From Lentinus brumalis (taxonomy: Eukaryota > Basidiomycota > Agaricomycetes > Polyporales > Polyporaceae): 64,000 nt of DNA. The stretch lies in the NCBI GenBank assembly GCA_001792895.1, contig MARA01000030.1:248001-312000 (forward strand), in the 5' to 3' direction. The translations under genes and the position numbers were made by a program. Within the stretch, counting starts at the first letter, position 1; the number at the start of each line of letters is the position of its first letter. This document shows, piece by piece, positions 36,331 through 46,809 of this stretch. The notes under the pieces are model-generated. The model saw only the letters and a list, made by a program, of their open reading frames with translations, did not search any database and had not been told where the DNA came from.

Positions 36331-37859
36331 TCAGAGCTTCGCCTTCTCGTTCCCGCGCTCTTCGACCACCGGGTTGACGAGCGTGCCGATACCGTTCCCG
36401 ATCCAGACGGTCACGTCGTCGCCGTCCTTGAGGAACTGCGGCGGCTTCTTGACGAAGCCGACGCCCTTGGGCGTGCCGGTCATGATGATGGACCCCGGGA
36501 GAAGCGTCGTGCCCTGCGAGAGGAAGGCGATAGTCTGACGGACGTTGAAAATTTGGTCGCTGAGTGTATCCAGCAGGTCAACGATCGAGAGCGAGCGGCG
36601 GAAAGACAGGGTGCTCACGCTGTGGTTCCGTCCTGGAGGACCTTGCCGTTGACTGTGGTCTTCAGCGGGACTCTCTGAGGGTCAGGGATGGCATGGGCGG
36701 CAACGAGGCAGGGGCCGATTGGCGTCGTATTGTCTAAGGTAGATGGTCAGGACATCACCGAAAAGGTTCAGTCAGAACAAGAATGCATATGGGTTCATCT
36801 CCCAGTGATGAATCGGTGACCGCTACCCTACACAAGTGGATTTTGACCACTGGTGTAGAGGCCATCTCGCACAGGTCGTAGCCACCGTGGAAAGAAACGT
36901 GACGGGAGGGTGTCTGTTAGGACTTACCGTAGCCCTTGGAGAAGTTCCACTGCGAGACCGCCATTTGGTGGTATCGGAACGAGATCTGCATCGGGTGTCA
37001 GGAACATGAACGAAGTTGACATGCAAGGGCCATACATCATTTCCAGCAGTGTAGGCAAGAACGTAGTCCAGCGCGTCGGCCTCAGACACGTTCTTCGCGG
37101 CCTTGCCAATGACAACGGTCAACTCGACCTCGTAGTCGGGCAGGTGCTTCTCCACAGGTTGCACGTGCTTCGGAATATTAATGGGGACGTCCGGACCAAT
37201 GAGGGAGTTGACGGGCTTGTAGAAGAGGACGGGGTACGTGGGCTTGGCCAGGTTTGCCTCCGCCTTCGAGGACGCGCATCGGTCAAGAAGGCGCGTAAAA
37301 GGGAACGTACGTGTTACTCACTGCGTGGTCGGCGTAATTGAGACCCAAGCAGCGCACAAGGCCAACCTCCTCACGCGACAGAGGTGCGAGGAGCTCCTTC
37401 ACCGTCAGGACGTTCTTCGTGACCTGAGATCTGGGGTCGAGCGCAGAGCCGACAATCTCGTACGCCTTGATGGGCTTCTTCTGGTGAAACGCGAGTCCGA
37501 CTGTCGTGCAGATAAGCCTACACGCGCAAGTACGACGCAAGACGAGAGACGCACCGTCAAGCTTGGGGTCTACAGGTTCACCGATGTGTACCTGCGCCGT
37601 CTCCGCGGCTACGAAACGGATGAGGCGTGTCCATTGCTGCGCTCACTGTCAATGCTGCGGTGCTCGCTGTGCACGGCGACGAGCTCACCGTCCTGATTGG
37701 CGACATGGTGGTAGGAGGGAGAGGTGGGAAACGCTGGTCATGGTGCGGCGGCCGTCGAGGCGAGTGCGCAAGAGATTCCCACTTGTGCAAACGGATGTGC
37801 GCGGGGAGCCGGCGGTCCGCGGCGCGGACCTCCCGCGGTCCCGTGACTAAAACGCGCGA
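36165..37859 (-). repeat. FAH segmental duplication, left copy
   Basis: This matches 44903-46610 across the whole gene plus about 165 bp downstream and 150 bp upstream. Coding differences are few; intron 4 and the 5' flank differ more. Confidence 0.9.
36331..37706 (-). CDS. Fumarylacetoacetate hydrolase family protein, copy 1
   Basis: Members of this family hydrolyse or decarboxylate acylpyruvates and related diketo acids, often in aromatic catabolism. Seven exons (37706-37689, 37636-37555, 37500-37322, 37263-37036, 36985-36928, 36733-36619, 36559-36331) sum to 909 bp, giving 302 aa. The first exon is only six codons (MSPIRT); it was chosen because the next exon has no in-frame ATG and the splice gives QWTRLIRFVAAETAQVH, the usual fungal N-terminus. 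Metal ligands are visible as E138 and E140 (DYEVELTVVIG) and D169 (AGNDISFRYHQ). The C-terminal core has GSIIMTGTPKGVGF. The length fits FAHD1-like fungal enzymes. The substrate cannot be read from sequence. Confidence 0.88.
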
Positions 37860-39730
37860 CGCGACACGGACGTCGACGCTGCTCGCGACGGACCTCCTCG
37901 TCGTCGCTCGACCGTGACGGCAGCTCCACACGATCGCCTGCTGCTCTGTCCCCGTCCGTGCACGCAGCAGCCTCGAGTCCGCCCCCGCCAACACAGCCCA
38001 CCTTCAAGTTCGCCTCACGCAGCCCGCCCCTGCGCCGGATCTCGCCTCGCATGCGGCGGCACACGCGGACGCCATTCCTGTTGCAGCGCGAATGTTTGTC
38101 TTATGGGCACCTACAGCAGGCAGAGCGAGTACCGCTGCATCTCCGCTACTGTGCGCCCTCCCGGTAAGTCTGTGTATGCGCTTTGGATTGCTCGCTGACG
38201 TCTGCTCTACTGTTACAGTGTACTCTACTCCCCCTTCCGGTATCGGTCCTCATCACGCTCTAGTGCGGCCTCTGGCTCCTGCCCTCCCACCACGGCCTCC
38301 TCCTGCCCAGATCCTCCGCAAGCCGTTAGCTGGCGGGTGTCACGCGGTGCACTCCTTCTCGCAGCCCCGCCAGCTGGCGTGACACCGCGCTGAACTCGCG
38401 CAGAAACACGTCCGCCGCTGCTGTCGCATTTGCGCCGCCGAGACGACATGAAGCGAGATGGCACGGCCAGATCTCGAGCTCCCGCAGACAGTCTGAGTCT
38501 CGAAGACTCCGCCAGGCCACAACTCAGCGTATGTACGTCATTCTGACATGTCTCGATATCCCCACTGAATAATCAAACAGCTCGCCGGACTCGGGAGCAC
38601 TGCACCGCTGCCATGCGCCGCAACATGAACGTAGTACGTTCCCGACGCATTCCCAGTAATAGGTGCCCCGTCTTCTCCGCGGGCAACATCTCAGCGTGCG
38701 CGCTCCCTGGAGAAGCCTGCAGCTGGAGGCCGAGAACATCATCTTTGCCCGTGCAAGCGGACGCGCTCTCGTAGACAGCATATGGCGCCAGCCGGCGTAT
38801 ACACATCAAGGCAACTCGCCGGAGCCGGGGATGCGAATCAGCACCCGGGCGCACGAAGAATGCTTCGTACGTCAACTGCGCTCTTCTGTCGTTCCTCACT
38901 GACATTGCCTCCTCTCAGGTACGGATAGACCTCGGCCAGCGGTGACGAAAGTCTAGCCTGTGGAAGAGCTTTTGGCGTTGTTGGGCCAAGGACATACCGC
39001 ATGCCGTCGAGAAATGACCGGGAGCTAGAAAGCGTGCAAGTCGAAAGCGCGGCATGAAGCCAGCCGCGGTCTCGATGCCCGGGAGCAAGTCGAGCTCAAG
39101 GGTCTCGTCAAGCCCACGGAAACGCAGAATCGACTGCCACGAGCCTCCACCGTGTCATACTGCTCGTTCGAACGGCGGGAACAGTCACGAGTTGAGGAAA
39201 CCGCACGGGCTTGCCGCTCGACGCGAACATCCCCGACACGGACTCGGCCCACGACAGAAGGTACGTGACACTCACATCTCAGGTGCGTTGTATTGGTACA
39301 CGGCGAGAGGGCGGAAGAGAGCAGCGGGCGAGTGGAGAGGAGGTCGTGCACGAGAGAGGGAGGAGAGTTAAGACAAACACGGACAAACGCGCACCGAGCT
39401 CCCTCGCTTGCTGTGGTGCCCTCGCGTCTCGACTATTCGCGCTAACCTCCTCGCTTAGATGCCCTCGCGTCCTCTGACGCTCTCGGCTTCGAGATTCGCA
39501 CACCAGCAAGCCGGGTTGCGGGCTGAACCAGCCTCGGAGGGCCGTCCGGATGCACGGCACGCTCCACCTCTTCGACCGCTCCCCTCCACCGGTTCTTGGT
39601 CCGAGGCGACCGTCCGGAAGCAGCACTCGCGCCTGCGCACGGCACGACGTCCTGCGTTTCGACAAAGACGGCCTTGGGGACCGTGAACGAGAGCTGACAT
39701 GTATCGTAGCGTGGCAATCAAGATGTTTAC
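37860..39730. other. Intergenic, no assignable gene
   Basis: Several open frames overlap on both strands but none has splice-consistent or domain support. A plausible intron-like span (GTAAGT near 38164 to TTACAG near 38218) is seen without a convincing coding frame. GGTGTCACGC and GCGTGACACC near 38336-38390 form a 10-bp inverted repeat. Confidence 0.4.
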
Positions 39731-40636
39731 CTAGAGCCCCAAGAATGCCTCCCGCACGCCAGACACGACCACACTGCCCCTCTCCAGTGCCCGTCCAAGA
39801 TCGTCGTCCAACGGCAGGGAGCCCCCGGGAGCAGAATCGTCTTGCATCACATATCGCGACGTCTGCACGCCGTTCAGCCGGTTTCGGAATCGACGGACGC
39901 GGCCCGTGTTGATGTCCCGACGCTGACCGATGCGCGGAAGCGGCTCCGACGTACCTGCGTCGCTGTCGGGCTTGGCGACACGGCGACGCTTCGCAGGCGG
40001 CGGGGCGGACGAGTCGGACGGGCTCGCAGCACGCGCAGGCGGCGTCTTGCAGCGGATGACCACGTCGAGGTTCGTCGCGAACGTGGCGAACGTACCGACG
40101 ACCCACGCTGCGTCAGACGGCGGCGGCGTGTGCGGACGGCGCGCAGGCAGGGGAGTGTTCGGGAGGACGCTCTGCGGGTCGCGCCGTGCGTTGTCCAGGT
40201 CCTCTTGCGTCGCATCGCGCCACCGCAGCGTCCCGGAGTTCCACAGGTCGAGCAGCTCCTGCATGGGAGTCAGACCGCCGGGGATCCGGCACAGCTCGCC
40301 GAAGAGGATGTGCTTCGGCCACCCTTCGAGCATCTTCTTCTCGCCGCAGACGATGCGCTCGACGAAGCCGTCGTGCCCCCACTGCATCGCAACGCTCTCC
40401 TTCCCGGCCGACTTGGCTGCTCGGGCGACGGACGGACGATGAGCGGGCTGCGTGCGAAGGGGGAATGCCACCTGGGACTCACCAAGACCTCGGACAATCT
40501 TCTTGCGCAGTTTCTTGCGCACGCGGTCTCGCGGTTCGGAGTGGACGTCTTCGTCGCTGCTGTCCAAATCTGAGCTCGGGCTGGCGGAGGGTGGGTAGGA
40601 GGGCTGAGGAACGTCTGCGGAGCACGCTGACGACAT
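39731..40636 (-). CDS. Basidiomycete-type protein of unknown function
   Basis: A single open exon encodes 301 aa. The N-terminus is acidic and Ser-rich (SSDLDSSDEDVHSEPRD), followed by a basic patch (RVRKKLRKKIVRG). A folded-looking centre reads WPKHILFGELCRIPGG, then ELLDLWNSGTLRWRDATQED and VVGTFATFATNLDVVIRC. A second basic stretch (AKRRRVAKP, nuclear-signal-like) follows, and the end is DDDLGRALERGSVVVSGVRE. I do not recognise a named domain. The composition change between disordered ends and a conserved-looking centre, and a clean 906-bp frame, argue for a real gene. Nuclear location is inference from the basic patches. Confidence 0.6.
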   Translation of the reverse strand: MSSACSADVPQPSYPPSASPSSDLDSSDEDVHSEPRDRVRKKLRKKIVRGLGESQVAFPLRTQPAHRPSVARAAKSAGKESVAMQWGHDGFVERIVCGEKKMLEGWPKHILFGELCRIPGGLTPMQELLDLWNSGTLRWRDATQEDLDNARRDPQSVLPNTPLPARRPHTPPPSDAAWVVGTFATFATNLDVVIRCKTPPARAASPSDSSAPPPAKRRRVAKPDSDAGTSEPLPRIGQRRDINTGRVRRFRNRLNGVQTSRYVMQDDSAPGGSLPLDDDLGRALERGSVVVSGVREAFLGL

Positions 40637-43600
40637 GCGGGACAGAGTGGACGATGGGAGACGGTCAGAGTCGTCGGGTCGCGGGGACGTTCTCCTCAGA
40701 TGGCGCTACGACGGCGTCGAAGCTTGTTACGAACGACGCTGCAAGAAGCCTCGCCATCGCGCTCCGTGCGTATCACTCGCTTCGTCATGCACATAGATGC
40801 ATCTCGGTAAGCTTCTAGCTCACCTGGAATCTGGATCAGGTGAATGTCCGACTCAGAGACTCGCGTGCGAGGTAAGTCTTGTACTTACTACTGGCGGCGG
40901 TTCGACGCAGTCATCGATAACTCGAACTACTTATTTGTCACGCTTATCCCGGACTCCCTGCATGTCGGCAAGCCTAATCGAGGTATGGCTCGTATTTCAG
41001 GTTTCAGTAAGGTGGACAATATTCATGGTAGGTCTCGACAACTGGGTATGCTGTAAGTACCGTCGTTTTACATGTATCTGTCTCTCCTCCAGCGCGCCCT
41101 CAGATCCTGTCCTCTGCCCACTTCCCACTTGCAGCCATCGCGTCAGGTGTGCCAGGTGTGTCATGTCGTGCAAGAGACGAGCCCTGCTCGCCTGCTCTGT
41201 TCAGGAAACGAGTTTTGGCTCCCCGCACTCAGGCTGCTGTTGATCGCCAGATGAGCGACTCCGCGTATTTCACAATTTACGGCTGATATTGACCCGGAGT
41301 TAGGTGTGCGCTGTGCGTAGCTGACTAGCACGGCGGCAAGGGTATCATGCGTGTCCTACATATGAGGCCCCGTCGGTACAATGACCCCCGTTCGGAAATG
41401 CAAGGGTCGTGCGTCCGTGAGGAAGCGAGCCCTGCGAACGTCGGAACCGTGTACGTCGTTCGGAAGCGGTGTCGCCGTACCGCTTGCAAGCTGCTAACCT
41501 CGGCCACATGTTGTTACCCTGAAAGTAATCAGTGCTCTCTGAGCCTCAGAATCTCAGCGCGCCCTCCGAGTCAGTGTCGGGCCACTTTACTGTCCACATA
41601 CGAAGTCGCCCATGTACTCTAGTACTAGGTACTGTACTCGCAGAAATATATTTTCTTCTCCTCAACGAGCCTGCTTCGAGGACATTACGTGTGTTTGTCT
41701 CCACCTCGTCCTGTAGGCTCTTTGGAACTTCATATCCGACCGCTCCCACGGCCGCGGCCTTGGCTCAGATTCTTATGTCACCGTTGCAAGGACGACCATA
41801 TTGGCAATCAGGGATATACCTGACCGGCTGAGCCATGGAACATGGGAAGATGGCCACACAAGAGATGTGATCTCGTGCGTCCATTGCGGCGGTGGAGATT
41901 GGTCGTTAGGCTGGTGCATATCACACAGCAAATATCGCTTCTCTTTGCTGCAAGCGTTGAATTGGCAGCCCATCGGAAATTACTCCTTAGTAGTCAAACT
42001 GGAAGCTTGAACGGCGGCTCGATTAGGGTGGTTAAATCATACCACCGCCGTATCCGAATGCTCGGAAGTCTTCTCAGCTCATGTCCGTGTTCATGTCTCG
42101 CAGCAATATGCCAGAGATAAATCAAATCAGGCTCAGGAAACAGAATTACGAGATGTCTCAGGGAGCTGGAACAATTCCGAAGTCGTATCCCCCACTTCCT
42201 GCAAGCGAGCACCGGCACAGCACTGCTCATTCTGCTTGAAGCGACAGAACTATCCTAAATATGGTACTTCTGTGTGCACGGAGAAACTTGCGCAATGACA
42301 TCAAGCAGGTGCGAGCGGAGCCAACCTGGGCCGGCGCGCAACTGTAAAGCAGGCCGTATTGTTGGCTCACTGTCCAATAATTACTGCTCACACAGAATAT
42401 ACGTACTCCATAAATCACGCCAAAGGCTTGTCCCTTGAAGAGACACGCAAGTGTTCGGCGAGGTCCGCATGAGAGCAATCCCAACGCGTTCATGACCCCT
42501 TGATAGCTAATACAGACCTCGCACCAATATCAGCTCACGGCCAGGCTATCAAGGGATTCGTTGCTCACTTGGTAGTGAGTCTAAGGCGTCCGCTGCCCGG
42601 GGAATGAATGCGGCGGCAGCTCAACATGGTGCGAGGACATCATGCAGTCGGATCGTCGTGCCATTGCCTTGGTTGATCATAGAAGTGCGACGCAAACGCA
42701 CCTAGCCCTTGGCGGCGACTCCGTCGACGAGCCCGAGCTACCGGCACGAGTACAGGCAAGCGCAAGCGCATAGAGATCGCTTGACCCGCCGTGACAGTTG
42801 AGAGCGCCGTGGGGTCTGTCAGATGTCGAGGCAATGCCTCTTGCGATCCCAGCGATTTCAGATCCAATTCCCCGCGTATTGTGAGTCTGCGACACATCCT
42901 CCGCCGTCGAACTTGAAGTCACCTCCTCACTTGTAGTGATGTCTTGTGCACTCCAGTCGGTCTCTCTGTAGGGTACGCACCAGTGAAGATGAACGTGCCA
43001 GCCTTTGTTTCGGCCTGGACGAGGAACCAACATCTCTAGAGATGTAACAAGATGCAAGAGGTTAGCGCATCATCACGGCACACAAGGAGCAACCGTCGCT
43101 TCCAGTTCCGAATTGGCAACTTACTTACATACCTCGGAAGTGCGGTCCCAAGGCGGAAACTCGCTAGACCGTCCTCCGATCGTCCTCTCCAGATCCCTTC
43201 GCGCTTCACACACGCTCGGATCGCCGTCCTCGCAGGTCTCATTCTGATGAGCACACTGCAAGTGCGTGCCGTTTCGTCGAATCCTCAGCGCTGCTCAGCA
43301 CAGCAGAGGACTTACACCCGTCGCAATACCCCAGATGCCCACGGAGGGTCGACCACGAAGCCGGGCTCATTCTGCAAGGCGAGAGAGAGGGATGCCAATT
43401 GGCAATCACCCTAGCGTGAAACAAGAGTCGCACGAAGCATCGGTACTCACGACAAGCGTCGCTTACTCGCAACGACCCTTTTTCTGCGCTTCAGCAATGA
43501 CAATGCGTTTCGCTCGTCCGGTGCTCAGGATACGGCATAACGAAGCTTGCGAGAGCGCACCTGCGTAAGCAGGTCGGACGTAATGCCGTCCGTGAACGCC

Positions 43601-44902
43601 GTGCCGGATTCAGGTATAAAGCCTGGCTCCTTGAAGTGAGAGCTCGTCAGTACTCTCCCCCACTTCCTTTCGTCTCGACCACCGTCCGCACCTTCTGCTT
43701 CCACCCGATACTTTTCTTGTCATCATCGTTGTCATCGTCGGCGGCGTCGGCGGCGGCGGCAGCCATCTCACCGTTAGAGCTCGCTCCTCATGCTACTCGC
43801 ATGTCCTCGTGATCGAGGGTGACCGACGAGGCGACAGAGTCAGCAGGCGGGGCGTGGCCTGCACACTCTACTCAGGTGAGCGGCAGGACTTTGTGTGTAC
43901 ATGTCCCTGCCTTACTGACTCGTTCCGCTGACTGCAGACAGAGCTCTCGTTAGCATGTGCTGAGCCCGACAAATGGTAAGTTTCCCGACCTTCTCTCTGT
44001 GCGGCCTTGTGCTGATGGATGTCGCGCTGTCACAGCCGCTTCCTCGACCGAGCGATGAGACAGACACCTGGCATACTGAGGTACTAACCTGGTCGGAGAG
44101 GACCGGACGGTACGTAGATATTGTGGCGTTGAGGTAGAAGCACGTCGTAGCATTCAGTAGTAATTACTGTCCTTGTATGTAACCCTACCGCGAGCAATTC
44201 AATCGCGATGCGTGGTGCGAGGAGCCTGTTGAGCTGTGAGCGGGACTGCAGAATAGCAGCGTGGAGCGAGGAGCGTTGCGGGGAAAGTTTAACCAGACTA
44301 CGTACTGTGAGGTCCCAGGAGCTGTCGGACGTTTATACTTGTGCGCATAGTCGGTATGGCACGCCGCCAGAGATATGCTGAGTACTACATGACGAGGTGA
44401 GCACGTCTTCACATCTGAGACAATGCCGCGGTCACTTACTCGACGCCTCGCAACGCACCACGACTGCAGAGGTTGGAGTCGCTCCTCGCCCAGTCGACGC
44501 CGTCAAGCCTGTTGCTCTGGAGTGTGTCCGAGTGAGTCGCAGTTGCCTCGGCCCAACCCTTCTGAACTGCACGTTGCGCCGTTCGCCGGTGTTCGGTGCC
44601 AGCACTCGGCCGCGTGCAGGTCTTCGTTGCGACCTACATCCTCAAGTTCTTTGCACTGGAGGCCGTCCACCCACAAATCATGAAATGCATGTATTGTGTG
44701 TAGCTATCAGAATACACGGGTAGATAACCACGACTGCACGTACCTCAAACTCACGCTGCGAACATGCGACCCCAGCTCCTCGACCGCGACCGCGAGTGTG
44801 AAGTGACCCCGACAACGCCGTCTCTCAACAAGCCGTCCCGTCGCGCTCGGTGCCACGCCGTGCTGCAATCCACCGTCCCAGGCAAAGACCTCCGAGCACC
44901 TG
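40637..44902. other. 4.3-kb gene desert
   Basis: No gene is supported on either strand. Short open frames (for example minus 42677-43057) have no start context, splice continuation or domain features. A TATAAA string near 43613 is followed by pyrimidine-rich sequence and a GTGAGC donor near 43876, but no coding frame follows. It may hold decayed genes or non-coding transcripts. Confidence 0.4.
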
Positions 44903-46610
44903 TAGATGATCAAATTCAAGCAACGACATGCGGCCAGAATAGACGTTCAGCGAGTATACAAGAATAGGCATGATCACTCAGCGGCTCGTTTTAACCTTGA
45001 ATAACCGCCCTCGCACGGCGTGGCACCTACATACACCTCTATAACCCCCGGCAAAGCCTGCATCAGAGCTTCGCCTTCTCGTTCCCGCGCTCCTCGACCA
45101 CCGGGTTGACGAGCGTGCCGATACCGTTCCCGATCCAGACGGTCACGTCGTCGCCGTCCTTGAGGAACTGCGGCGGCTTCTTGACGAAGCCGACGCCCTT
45201 GGGGGTGCCCGTCATTATGATGGACCCCGGGAGAAGCGTCGTGCCCTGCGAGAGGAAGGCGATAGTCTGACGGACGTTGAAAATTTGGTCGCTGAGTGTT
45301 TACAGCAGGTCAGCGATCGAGAGCGAGCGGCGGAAAGACAGGGTGCTCACGCTGTGGTTCCGTCCTGGAGGACCTTGCCGTTGACTGTGGTCTTCAGCGG
45401 GACCCTCTGAGGGTCAGGGATGGCATGGGCGGCAACGAGACAGGGGCCGATTGGCGTCGTATTGTCTAAGGTAGATGGTCAGGACATCACCGAAAAGCTT
45501 CAGTCAGAACAAAAATGCATATGGCTTCATCTCCCAATGATGGATCGGTGACCGCTACCCTACACAAGTGGATTGTGACCACTGGTGTAGAGGTCATCTC
45601 ACACAGGTCGTAGCCACCGTAGAAAGAAACGTGACGAGAGGGTGTCTGATAGGACGGAAGTATGCTTACCGTAGCCCTTGGAGAAGTTCCACTGCGAGAC
45701 AGCCATTTGGTGGTACCGGAACGAAATCTGCGCCGCAACATCAGCACTCGCACCGAGGAGTAATAAGACAAGCAACATACATCGTTTCCAGCAGTGTATG
45801 CAATAACATAGTCCAGCGCGTCGGCCTCAGACACGTTCTTTGCGGCCTTGCCAATGACAACGGTCAACTCGACCTCGTAGTCGGGCAGGTGCTTCTCCAC
45901 AGGTTGCACGTGCTTGGGAATAGTGATGGGGACGTCGGGACCGATGAGGGAGTTGACGGGCTTGTAAAAGAGGACGGGGTACGTGGGCTTGGCCAGGTTT
46001 GCCTCCGCCTTCGAGGACGCGCATCGGTCAAGAACGCGCGTGAACGGGATCATACGTGTTACTCACTGCGTGGTCGGCGTAATTCAGACCCAAGCAGCGC
46101 ATAAGGCCAACCTCCTCGCGCGACAGAGGTGCGAGGAGCTCCTTCACCGTCAGGACGTTCGTCGTGACCTGAGATCTGGGGTCGAGCGCAGAGCCGACAA
46201 TCTCATACGCCTTGATGGGCTTCTTCTGGTGAAACGCGAGTCCGACTGTCGTGCAGATAAGCCCACACGCGCAAGTAAGACGCAAGGCGGAGGACGCAAG
46301 GCGGAGGACGCACCGTCAAGCTTCGAGTCTACAGGTTCACCGATGTGTACCTGCGCCGTCTCCGCGGCTACGAAACGGATGAGGCGTGTCCACTGCTGCG
46401 CTCACTGTCAATGCTGCGGTGCTCGCTGTGCACGGCGACGAGCTCACCGTCCTGATTGGCGACATGGTGGTAGGAGGGAGAGGTGGGAAATGTTGGCCAT
46501 GGTGCGGCGGCCGTAGTGTCGAGCAAGCGATTCCCACTGCAAGCGGATGTGCGCGGGGAGCCGGCGGTCCGCGGTGCGGTTATCCCGCGGTCCCGTGATC
46601 AAAACGCGCG
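44903..46610 (-). repeat. FAH segmental duplication, right copy
   Basis: This is the counterpart of 36165-37859, in the same orientation about 8.7 kb away. A 14-bp tandem duplication in intron 2 (gacgcaaggcggag twice, near 46279-46307) is private to this copy. Confidence 0.9.
45063..46465 (-). CDS. Fumarylacetoacetate hydrolase family protein, copy 2
   Basis: Exons 46465-46448, 46395-46314, 46245-46067, 46008-45781, 45727-45670, 45465-45351 and 45291-45063 have exactly the same lengths as copy 1 (18, 82, 179, 228, 58, 115 and 229 bp), giving 302 aa. The metal-binding EVEL and AGND motifs and the GTPKGVGF core are kept. No disabling change was found, so both copies should be functional. Amino-acid differences are minor, for example VDSKLD for VDPKLD. 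The near identity over introns shows a recent duplication. Confidence 0.87.
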
Positions 46611-46809
46611 AGTCGCGCTGCCTTTTTACGTAAGTGGCGGAATCTGAACATGGCTTGAGTGGCGTTGTACTTTACACTGCCCACGACGTCTGCGACGACC
46701 TCGACCCCTCTTTCTGCGCCCTCGGCGACACATCTTCCAGGCCCTAGCGGCTGCTCTACGCTGCGCACCTTCATGGACTGATCTTGCTGCCGCCACGACA
46801 CCCGAAGCC
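46611..46809. other. Divergent promoter region, FAH copy 2 and cdc14
   Basis: This short spacer separates the FAH copy 2 start (minus, 46465) and the cdc14 start (plus, 46810). The duplication with the left FAH block ends at about 46610, so FAH copy 2 has acquired a different upstream context from copy 1. Confidence 0.5.

Noticed and set aside
42677..43057. 126-codon minus-strand frame as a gene fragment
   Set aside because: No recognisable domain, and neither upstream nor downstream sequence gives a splice-consistent extension.
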